From contig CAWBFX010000010.1 of NCBI GenBank assembly GCA_963788215.1, forward strand, positions 186,001 to 250,000: a DNA stretch of 64,000 nt. The letters run 5' to 3'. The notes below the pieces were generated by a model. That model was not told the DNA's origin. It did not search any database and saw only the letters and a list, made by a program, of their open reading frames with translations. The position numbers and the translations under genes were made by a program. Below, in pieces: positions 34,004 through 40,139 of this stretch (the stretch's first letter is position 1; each line of letters opens with the position of its first letter). This DNA comes from AC-32 sp963788215 (lineage in GTDB: Bacteria; Actinomycetota; Thermoleophilia; Gaiellales; Gaiellaceae).

Positions 34004-34585
34004 ATGGTCGCTCAGATCGGCCCCCTGGTCCAGGTGGGCAGGCGAAAGACAGCGCTCGCGATCCACGTCCTCGGGGGCGTCACCGGGGGCGCGGTCATCG
34101 GCGTGCTGCTCGGCCTCGGCGGCCTGATCTTGCGCGCGGCGCTCGGCGACACGCTCGACACGATCTTCCTCGTCGTCGTCCCCGCCGCGCTGGCGTACGC
34201 GGCGTGTGTCGACGCGGGCCTGCTGCCCCTCCCGCAGATCACCTCCGAGCGCCAGACCCCGAGTTCCTGGCCATGCTCGCTCGGCCACTACCCCGGCATC
34301 TTCGCGTGGGGCTTCGACCTTGGGCTCGGCGTGAGCACGAGGATTCCGTACCAGTCCCTGCTCGTGCTGCCCCTCGCAGCGCTGCTGAGTGGAAACCTGG
34401 GCGCCGCGGTCGCGATCATGGTGACGTACGGCTTCGCGCGGGCGCTGGCCGTGGTCATCGCCGTCTCGGCGGCGCGGGGAGATTTCGCGGCCGCCTGCGA
34501 CACGATTCAGGAGCGGCTCTTCGGCCTGAAGCGCGTCGTCGGCCTCGTGGCACTGGCCTTCGCGGCCCTGATCCTGATCTTCTGA
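34004..34585 (+). CDS. MauF/CcdA-like membrane protein
   Basis: The 193-residue protein has about five membrane helices. The central segment, WGFDLGLGVSTRIPYQSLLVL followed by LLSGNLGAAVAIMVTYGFARAL, resembles the repeated half of CcdA/DsbD and MauF proteins that shuttle reducing or oxidising equivalents across the membrane. Only two cysteines are visible (YAACVDAG and WPCSLG), plus one in the C-terminal third (ACDTIQ). Its place after MauE, MauD and a Cys-rich exported protein supports a role in disulfide handling for that protein. The start is ATG 34004. Confidence 0.6.
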   Translation: MVAQIGPLVQVGRRKTALAIHVLGGVTGGAVIGVLLGLGGLILRAALGDTLDTIFLVVVPAALAYAACVDAGLLPLPQITSERQTPSSWPCSLGHYPGIFAWGFDLGLGVSTRIPYQSLLVLPLAALLSGNLGAAVAIMVTYGFARALAVVIAVSAARGDFAAACDTIQERLFGLKRVVGLVALAFAALILIF

Positions 34586-34601
34586 GCGGAAGGAGGACGA
34601 C

Positions 34602-34847
34602 ATGAGCGGATTCATCTACGTCTTGAACCGCAAGGTGGACGGCGACCGGGGCGAGCCGTTCAACCAGAGCGTCGCCGTCTACGCGGGCAGCGCCGCCGAA
34701 GCGCGCAGCCTGGTCGCCCAGGAGTTCGCGCGCCTGCGGGCGCATTCACACAACGAGGAGCACGCGTACGGCGACCGGCCGGAGTTCGCGCTCGACGAGA
34801 TCAAGCTGGACCAGAGCAAGGTCCTGATCCACTGGGTAACGCAGTAG
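34602..34847 (+). CDS. Small soluble protein at the end of the Mau-like cluster
   Basis: This 81-residue protein has a strong ribosome site (GGAAGGAGGACGAC before ATG 34602). It appears to be a small alpha/beta domain (FIYVLNRKVDGDRGEPFNQS, then SAAEARSLVAQEFARLRAH, then KVLIHWVTQ). There is no signal peptide or cysteine. It lies 16 bases after the MauF-like gene and probably belongs to the same transcript. I do not recognise the family. Confidence 0.6.
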   Translation: MSGFIYVLNRKVDGDRGEPFNQSVAVYAGSAAEARSLVAQEFARLRAHSHNEEHAYGDRPEFALDEIKLDQSKVLIHWVTQ

Positions 34848-34894
34848 CGGGGCCCTCCGAGCTCCGCCTCTACACGAAGAGGCTCTGCCTGCGC

Positions 34895-35416
34895 GTGCCG
34901 GCTTCGCGGGATGCGGAGGATCTGTACGACCTGTTCGCGGACGCAGAGGTCATGCGGGGCTTGGGAAAGGAGCCCGTCCCGACGGTCGAGGAGGTCCGAG
35001 ACATCATCGAACAAGGGATGCTCGGCGGTTGGGAAGCCGACGGAATCGGTGCGTTCATTCTCGAGACCGTCGCGACCGACCCGCAGGTGGTCGGCCAGGC
35101 CGGGCTCATGATCTTCGACACACGCGACTGGACGCCCTCGACCCGGGCTAAGGCAGGGAGTCATGCCCAGCCCGAGCTGGGTTGGGCCTTGACGCGGGCG
35201 TACTGGGGACACGGCTACGCGACCGAGGCCGCCGCAGCCATTCGCGACTGGGCACTCGAGCGTCCGAATATCGACCGGCTCGTCTCTCTGATCTCTCCCA
35301 GCAACATCCGCTCCCAGCGCGTCGCAGAAAGACTTGGCGCCGTGCCGACGGAAACGATCATGCCCGCAGACTCCAAGCGGGCGGCGGTCGTCTGGAGACA
35401 TCGGTCCGCCCTCTAG
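34895..35416 (+). CDS. GNAT family N-acetyltransferase (RimJ/RimL type)
   Basis: This 173-residue acetyltransferase has the RimJ-type motifs LGWALTRAYWGHGYATEAAAA (acetyl-CoA loop) and SNIRSQRVAERLGAV. Homology appears to extend upstream of GTG 34895: the same frame reads LRLYTKRLCLRVPASRDAED, the typical first strand of this family, back to about 34844, where only a GTA codon is available. The true start may be a rare codon or may have been lost to an error. Its substrate is unknown. It follows the Mau-like cluster by 47 bases. Confidence 0.78.
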   Translation: MPASRDAEDLYDLFADAEVMRGLGKEPVPTVEEVRDIIEQGMLGGWEADGIGAFILETVATDPQVVGQAGLMIFDTRDWTPSTRAKAGSHAQPELGWALTRAYWGHGYATEAAAAIRDWALERPNIDRLVSLISPSNIRSQRVAERLGAVPTETIMPADSKRAAVVWRHRSAL

Positions 35417-35446
35417 CCCGGACGCTCGGCGGGTTCCCCCGCGCAT

Positions 35447-35479
35447 AAAAAAAGCCCCCCGCTGCGGCACGAGGGGCTT
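35447..35479 (-). terminator. Intrinsic terminator (minus strand)
   Basis: The stem arms AAGCCCC (35452-35458) and GGGGCTT (35473-35479) enclose a 14-base loop. On the minus strand the stem is followed by a run of seven T (A-tract at 35447-35453 of the + strand), the classic intrinsic terminator form. It ends the candidate RNA and could also work weakly for the GNAT gene coming from the other side. Confidence 0.8.
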
Positions 35480-35621
35480 ATGAGAGTTGTGCCCGCCTGC
35501 TGTGAGAGGCGACGACCCGGAGGCCTTGGCTCTGCGGCCCAGCCACGTCCTCCGGGTCTTCGTCGCCACTCTCTGGCGCGCCCCTTGCATCATGAGCCTG
35601 GCGTCCGGCTCGGTGCAAGGT
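35447..35621 (-). ncRNA. Candidate structured small RNA with its own promoter and terminator
   Basis: On the minus strand a promoter (35628-35656) is followed by about 175 bases of strongly paired sequence and an intrinsic terminator (35447-35479). The RNA could form a first hairpin using TTGCA/TGCAA and GAGCC/GGCTC. A very long second hairpin follows, with arms at 35505-35524 and 35549-35575, about 20 paired bases (GGCGACGA and ACCCGGAGG on one arm). The 63-codon frame here has no family features. No match to tmRNA, SRP RNA or RNase P RNA was seen. It is divergent from the XRE-TPR gene at 35788, suggesting shared control. Confidence 0.5.
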
Positions 35622-35627
35622 GGACTG

Positions 35628-35656
35628 ACTGTACACGCGTCTTCCGAACGAGTCAA
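35628..35656 (-). promoter_or_regulatory. Sigma-70-type promoter of the candidate small RNA
   Basis: Read on the minus strand, TTGACT (35656-35651) and TACAGT (35633-35628) are separated by exactly 17 bases. The -35 box also contains the GTCAAG-type motif repeated in this region, so a regulator binding that motif would compete with polymerase. Confidence 0.55.
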
Positions 35657-35664
35657 GTACCTCG

Positions 35665-35694
35665 GTCAAGTGATTTTCGGAGAACCCACTTGAC
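35665..35694. promoter_or_regulatory. Inverted GTCAAGTG / CACTTGAC repeat, candidate operator of the XRE-TPR regulator
   Basis: GTCAAGTG at 35665-35672 and its exact complement CACTTGAC at 35687-35694 are separated by 14 bases. They lie between the small RNA promoter and the regulator gene at 35788. A third copy, AGTCAAGT, lies at 35651-35658. The octamer CACTTGAC recurs upstream of the second XRE-TPR gene at 60286-60293. Confidence 0.5.
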
Positions 35695-35787
35695 TCGCAT
35701 TCCGCATGAATATGACCATTTCGAGGGATCGACCTGAATGTACACTTGCGCCGAAGTCAAGCATGCGTTTCACTAGCAGTTGCAGCT

Positions 35788-37140
35788 ATGCCGCGAACCT
35801 CCCTCACCGCCCACACCCGCACCACGCCGCTGCACTCCGCCGGCAACCGCCTCGGCGAGCGCCTGCGGCAGCTCCGCGTGGCCGCGGGCCTGACGCAGAC
35901 CGACCTCGCGGGCGACAGATTCTCTAAGGAATACGTCAGCCAGATCGAGCGCGGCAAGACACGGCCGACGCACGAGACGGTCGAATGGCTGGCCGCGAAG
36001 CTCGGCGTCGACTCCACCTTCCTCGAGAGGGGCGTCTCCGCCGACGAGCGCAGCCGCGTCGAGGCGATGCTCGCCCGCGCAGAGGCGCTGACGAACGCGC
36101 ACCGCTACGACGAGGCGATCGAGGAGGTCGAGAACTCACGAACCGCCGTCCTAGCGACCGGCGCCGCGGAGCTCGAGTACCGCGCGAACATGGCAGAGTC
36201 GTGGGCGCGGATGGAGCGCGGCGAGGTCAGGCCCGCGATCCAGCTGCTCGAGGCCTGCAAGACGATCGCGGACGGTCCCGGCTTCTCGGACGTCGATCGG
36301 GCGACCGTTCTCTTCCGGATGGCGGTCTGCCGCTACCACCTTTCGAGCATCGCGTCGGCCGTCGCTTTGTTCAGCGAGGCGCTCGGCGTCGCCGAGCACT
36401 CGGATCTGCCCTGCGACCTGCTGCGCTCCGAGATCCTCGGCTGGCGCTCCCGCTGCTACCGCCGCCAGCGTGACCTCGAGGCGGCGCGCGAGGACGTCGA
36501 GCGCGCGCTCGAGCTCGCGCAGTCTCTCGGCGACGAGCAGACGATGGCCAGCACGTACTTCCAGGCTTCGATGGTCGCCGAGCGCATGGGCCACTGGGTG
36601 CTCGCCCGCAGCTACGCGGAGCGCGCCAAGGCCTACTGCGAGCAGCTGAACGACGAGCGCAACGTCGGCCGGCTGCTGAACAACCTCGGCGGGCTGAGCT
36701 TCCAGCTCGGCAAGCCCGACCAGGCGATCGAGCAGCTGAAGGACGCGTACCGCGTGCTGCTCGACAAGGGCAGCGAGGCCGAGGCGGCGAACGTCGTCTC
36801 GTCGCTCGCGCACGTCCACCTGATGACTGGTCAGGTACAGGCGGCCGAGGAGGAGGCGCGGCACGCGCTCGATCTCCTCGAGGGCCGCGAAGACTTCCTG
36901 CTCGACATCGCTCCGACCCAGCTCGTGCTGGGCCGCGCGTTGATGGAGCAGGGAAGACTCGACGAGGCGCAGGAAACGCTGTGCTCCGCCGAGGCAAGTG
37001 CAGATCAACTGGAATCGATCAGCCATCGCGCAGCCGCGTGGATGGCGCAGGGCGACCTGGCAGCCCGTCGTGGCGAGGACACCACGGCGGCCCGGCTGTA
37101 CCGCAAGGCCGCAGAAGCCCTACAGGATGTCCGCTTCTAA
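35788..37140 (+). CDS. XRE-family HTH regulator with TPR repeats (RRNPP-like), copy 1
   Basis: This 450-residue protein has an N-terminal XRE helix-turn-helix (LGERLRQLRVAAGLTQTDL, then SKEYVSQIERGKTRP, about residues 20-65) and a long alpha-helical region of tetratricopeptide repeats (about 90-440; for example NNLGGLSFQLGKPDQAIEQL). No signal or membrane segment is present. This is the architecture of peptide-binding RRNPP regulators such as PlcR and NprR. A gene for a small secreted peptide starts 19 bases after its stop. ATG 35788 is chosen because it directly precedes the conserved part; the frame opens at 35746. Function as a peptide receptor is inference. Confidence 0.82.
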   Translation: MPRTSLTAHTRTTPLHSAGNRLGERLRQLRVAAGLTQTDLAGDRFSKEYVSQIERGKTRPTHETVEWLAAKLGVDSTFLERGVSADERSRVEAMLARAEALTNAHRYDEAIEEVENSRTAVLATGAAELEYRANMAESWARMERGEVRPAIQLLEACKTIADGPGFSDVDRATVLFRMAVCRYHLSSIASAVALFSEALGVAEHSDLPCDLLRSEILGWRSRCYRRQRDLEAAREDVERALELAQSLGDEQTMASTYFQASMVAERMGHWVLARSYAERAKAYCEQLNDERNVGRLLNNLGGLSFQLGKPDQAIEQLKDAYRVLLDKGSEAEAANVVSSLAHVHLMTGQVQAAEEEARHALDLLEGREDFLLDIAPTQLVLGRALMEQGRLDEAQETLCSAEASADQLESISHRAAAWMAQGDLAARRGEDTTAARLYRKAAEALQDVRF

Positions 37141-37159
37141 GCCGATGAAGGAGGTGACG

Positions 37160-37312
37160 ATGAAGAAGGCACGTGTTATCTCCGTGATCGCCTCGCTGTG
37201 TCTGCTGGCGTTCTCGTTCGCGGGCGCCTGCGCAGGTACTGCCGGCCATGGCCACGACCACGGTGGCGGCGGCGGCGGCGGCGGCATCATCAGCTGGTTC
37301 GACGGTCTCTAA
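37160..37312 (+). CDS. Small secreted peptide precursor downstream of XRE-TPR copy 1 (candidate pheromone)
   Basis: This 50-residue precursor starts at ATG 37160 with an excellent ribosome site, AAGGAGGTGA (37148-37157). The N-terminus is a signal peptide (MKKARVISVIASLCLLAFSF, then AGACA with a possible lipobox or signal peptidase I site). The mature part has HGHDH, eight consecutive glycines and the hydrophobic end IISWFDGL. A short aromatic C-terminus after a signal sequence is typical of exported signalling peptides of RRNPP systems. It lies 19 bases after the regulator stop and is probably co-transcribed with it. An in-frame ATG at 37145 is less likely because it precedes the ribosome site. 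Confidence 0.65.
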   Translation: MKKARVISVIASLCLLAFSFAGACAGTAGHGHDHGGGGGGGGIISWFDGL

Positions 37313-37457
37313 GCCGAAGACGCGCGCGTTGGGCCCGGGGTCTCCAACGACGGACGCTCCCACCGCGCGCACAGGCCTAGACGCGTCCGCCGCACTCCTG
37401 CTCAGCGGCCCAGCAGGCACCTCTCGACGGTGCCGCCTGCGTAGCTAGACTCGGCCT

Positions 37458-38339
37458 GTGGGCCGTGTCGTCGCCGTGCTCCTGATCGCGGCCGGCGTCG
37501 TTTCAGCTTGCGGTTCGTCCTCACGTGGCACGATCGACTCGCTGCTGAAGCGGCCGGGGCCCGACGTTGCCGTGACTGCCGGGGCCGGCTCGTTCGTGCC
37601 GGGGCCGGTGCGGTTTCCGTTCCTGGTGATCGACAACAGCGGAAAACCCGTGGAGCGGCCCTCCGCCCAGGTCTGGGTCGCCACGGGCCGAGACGCCCGG
37701 CCGTTCGCCTCGACAACGGCACGGCTCGAGCCGATCGGCATTCCCGGCCGCTCGGCGGCGGCCGCGGGAAACGTGACGAAGATCTACGTCGCGCATTTCC
37801 GGGTTCCGCGGCCCGGGCGCTACTGGCTGGTCGCGGTGCCCGATGGGGCGCGGATCCAGGCGGTCAGCGTGTTCGAGGTCGACGCGACGCAGCCGGCGCC
37901 GAAGGTCGGCGCGAAGGCGCCTGCCTCGGCAACGCCGACGCTCGGGTCCGAGCCGGTCGCTGCGCTGACGACCGACGTTCCACCCGACCGCGACCTCCTG
38001 CGCAAGTCGATCGCGGGCTCGCTGGCCGCGCACGAGCCGTTCGTCGTGACGTTCGCCACTCCGCGCTTCTGCACGAGCCGCGTCTGCGGGCCGGTGGTGG
38101 ATGTCGTTCAGTCTGTCGCGCGACGCTTCTCGGGTAGCGGGATCCGGTTCATCCACGTCGAGGTCTTCCGCGATAACGACCCGACGAAGGGCTACAACCG
38201 CTGGATGAAGCAGTGGGGCCTGACGAGCGAGCCGTGGACGTTCCTCGTCGGCCGCGACGGCCGGATCAAGGCCGAGTTCGAGGGCTCCGTTTCCGCCGGC
38301 GAGCTCACGCGCGCGGTCCGCGCCCACCTGGCCCGCTAG
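37458..38339 (+). CDS. Lipoprotein with thioredoxin-like fold
   Basis: This 293-residue protein has a lipoprotein signal (VVAVLLIAAGVVSACGSSS, acylated cysteine near residue 18). A beta-rich domain of about 110 residues follows (PFLVIDNSGKPVERPSAQVW, like a bacterial Ig or ligand-binding fold), then a C-terminal domain of thioredoxin type (EPFVVTFATPRFCTSRVCGP, a C-x4-C pair, and WTFLVGRDGRI). It is likely attached to the outer face of the membrane and could act in thiol redox chemistry or metallation, as SCO-like proteins do. The start is GTG 37458, after a 145-base gap in which I see no further gene. Confidence 0.7.
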   Translation: MGRVVAVLLIAAGVVSACGSSSRGTIDSLLKRPGPDVAVTAGAGSFVPGPVRFPFLVIDNSGKPVERPSAQVWVATGRDARPFASTTARLEPIGIPGRSAAAAGNVTKIYVAHFRVPRPGRYWLVAVPDGARIQAVSVFEVDATQPAPKVGAKAPASATPTLGSEPVAALTTDVPPDRDLLRKSIAGSLAAHEPFVVTFATPRFCTSRVCGPVVDVVQSVARRFSGSGIRFIHVEVFRDNDPTKGYNRWMKQWGLTSEPWTFLVGRDGRIKAEFEGSVSAGELTRAVRAHLAR

Positions 38340-38374
38340 TTTCGGCGGGGTAGCGGGCTGGAGAAGAACCCTTT

Positions 38375-39967
38375 GTGGGCGCACGGTTCCAACGCGCTAG
38401 GCGCGCGCTCGAGGTCGCGCGCACGGCGCGACGCCAGCGGCTGCTGCGTGTCCTCCGCGAGGTGGGCCTCGTCGGCGACCGGCCGGCGACGCGCGAGGGC
38501 GCCGTCGAGTTCCGTCGCGCGCTCGAGGAGCTCGGCACCACCTACCTGAAGCTCGGGCAGCTGCTCTCGTCTCGCCCGGACCTGCTTCCGGACGTCTACA
38601 TCGAGGAGCTCGGCAAGCTCGTCGACGAGGTGCCGCCGTTCCCGTTCGCGGAGGTCGAGCGGATCGCGCGGGAGGATCTCGGCGAGGGCGTGATCGCGAG
38701 GCTCGAGCCGGAGCCCCTGGCGGCCGCGTCGATCGCGCAGATCCATGCGGCCGTGCTCTCGGACGGACGCGACGTCGTGCTGAAGGTGCGGCGGCCGGGG
38801 ATCGTCGAGCACGTCGACCTCGACCTCGACGTGATCCGATCGACGGTCGGGTTCCTTGACAAGCGCTCCGAGACGGCCCAGGCGCTTCAGCTTCGCGCGC
38901 TCGCCGAGGAGCTCGAGGTGCACCTGCGCGGGGAGCTGAACTTCATCGAGGAGGCGAGCAACACCGAGCTCGTGCGGAGGCTCGTCGCGGACTACGAGAA
39001 CCTCGTCGTCCCGCAGGTGATCAGGCCGTACGTGACCGAGCGCCTTCTGGTGCTCGAGCGAATCAGGGGTGAAAAGGTCGGCCCCGGCCACGGGCTGGCT
39101 GCGGAGCGCGCCGCCGAGCTCGCGCGCGACTTCTTCCGGGCCTACATCCACCAGGTGACCCTCGAGGGCGTCTACCACGCCGATCCGCACCGAGGCAACG
39201 TGATCCTGACCGACGACGGCCGGATCGCGCTCCTCGACTTCGGCCTCCTCGGCCGGCTCGACGAGCAGACCCGGACGACGCTCTCTGCGATCCTGCTCGC
39301 CGTGGCGCAGAACCGCGCCGACGACGTCGCCGCGCTCCTGCTCACGCTCTCCGTGACGAACCTGGACTCGGACGAGCCCGGCTTCGTGCACGAGCTGCGG
39401 CGCAAGCTTCCGCGCTACCACTGGCGGCCGCTCGCGGGAATCCCGACCGGCGAGGCGCTGGCCGACCTCCAGCGGATCGCCCTTCGCCACGGCGTGCGCC
39501 TGCCGACGGCCTTCGCGCTCGTCGGGAAGACCCTCGCCCAGGCCGACTCGATCGCCCGTACGCTCGATCCCGAGCTCGACCCCGTGCAGCTGATCGAGAG
39601 CGAGGCGTACAACCTCGTCCTGACCGAGGCCGAAGCCCAACTCGAGCCCGGGCGGCTGTTCGCCAACCTCTACGCGCAGCTGGGGACGCTGACCCGCCTG
39701 CCGCGCCGCGTCGGCCAGATCGCCGACCGGCTCGAGGCGGGCACGCTCAAGGTCGGCATCGTGCCGTCGAGCCTCGAGGACACCGAGCACATGCTTCGCT
39801 CGGTGGCAAACCGGGTCGGCGCGGCGATCATCGTCGTCGGCTTGCTGATCTCGTCCGCGCTGATGGCGCGCGTGAACCATGCGGTCGCGCTCGCGGGCTT
39901 CTGCCTTTCGGCGGTGATCGGCCTCTACATGATCTGGAAGATCCTCCGTACCCCGGGAGATCTCTAG
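38375..39967 (+). CDS. ABC1/UbiB family atypical kinase
   Basis: This 530-residue protein belongs to the UbiB/ADCK (ABC1) family. Motifs are the KxGQ sequence LGTTYLKLGQLLSSRPDLLP (about residues 55-74), the alanine-rich nucleotide loop LAAASIAQIHAAVL, and the kinase-like HADPHRGNVIL and LLDFGLLGRL. Two C-terminal membrane helices (GAAIIVVGLLISSALMA and ALAGFCLSAVIGLYMIW) anchor it. UbiB proteins support isoprenoid quinone synthesis or lipid handling. An actinobacterium would use menaquinone, so the exact role is open. The start is GTG 38375, 36 bases after the lipoprotein gene. Confidence 0.9.
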   Translation: MGARFQRARRALEVARTARRQRLLRVLREVGLVGDRPATREGAVEFRRALEELGTTYLKLGQLLSSRPDLLPDVYIEELGKLVDEVPPFPFAEVERIAREDLGEGVIARLEPEPLAAASIAQIHAAVLSDGRDVVLKVRRPGIVEHVDLDLDVIRSTVGFLDKRSETAQALQLRALAEELEVHLRGELNFIEEASNTELVRRLVADYENLVVPQVIRPYVTERLLVLERIRGEKVGPGHGLAAERAAELARDFFRAYIHQVTLEGVYHADPHRGNVILTDDGRIALLDFGLLGRLDEQTRTTLSAILLAVAQNRADDVAALLLTLSVTNLDSDEPGFVHELRRKLPRYHWRPLAGIPTGEALADLQRIALRHGVRLPTAFALVGKTLAQADSIARTLDPELDPVQLIESEAYNLVLTEAEAQLEPGRLFANLYAQLGTLTRLPRRVGQIADRLEAGTLKVGIVPSSLEDTEHMLRSVANRVGAAIIVVGLLISSALMARVNHAVALAGFCLSAVIGLYMIWKILRTPGDL

Positions 39968-40050
39968 GAGGAGAAGTGCGAAGACGCACGAACTCGGCCG
40001 CAGAAAGCTCCTCCTCTCCCCGACAGCGGCGGTCCTTGGTGGCCGCCGCT
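39967..40050 (+). terminator. Two consecutive stem-loops after the UbiB gene
   Basis: The first structure pairs GGAGGAG (39967-39973) with CTCCTCC (40008-40014) and contains a small GTGCG/CGCAC hairpin. The second pairs AGCGGCGG (40025-40032) with CCGCCGCT (40043-40050). They lie immediately after the UbiB stop and before selD. They probably act as a GC-rich terminator without a T-run, and a leader RNA for selD is the alternative. The 172-base gap holds no open frame with family features. Confidence 0.5.
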
Positions 40051-40064
40051 GCTCCGTGTGGGCG

Positions 40065-40090
40065 GGAATATTCGGACGCGTTCAGACGTC
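40065..40090 (+). promoter_or_regulatory. Possible SigR-type promoter upstream of selD
   Basis: GGAAT (40065-40069) is followed after 18 bases by GTC (40088-40090), one base short of the GGAAT-N18-GTT consensus seen at 4705. It lies 50 bases before the selD start. If real, it would put selenophosphate synthesis under thiol-oxidative stress control. Confidence 0.35.
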
Positions 40091-40139
40091 TCTACACGAA
40101 ACCGGGCATGACCCCTACAGTTCCCCGAACGTTTTGGGA

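Noticed and set aside
35478..35669. A 63-codon open frame inside the candidate small RNA
   Set aside because: The start would lie upstream of the promoter's -10 box, no ribosome site is present, and the product has no recognisable structure. The paired RNA arms and terminator explain the sequence better.
39967..40050. Possible tRNA-Sec or selenium-related RNA upstream of selD
   Set aside because: The stem lengths, absence of a T-loop sequence (GGTTCGAATCC-like) and lack of a CCA end do not fit a tRNA. Two ordinary hairpins after the UbiB stop are more likely terminators.
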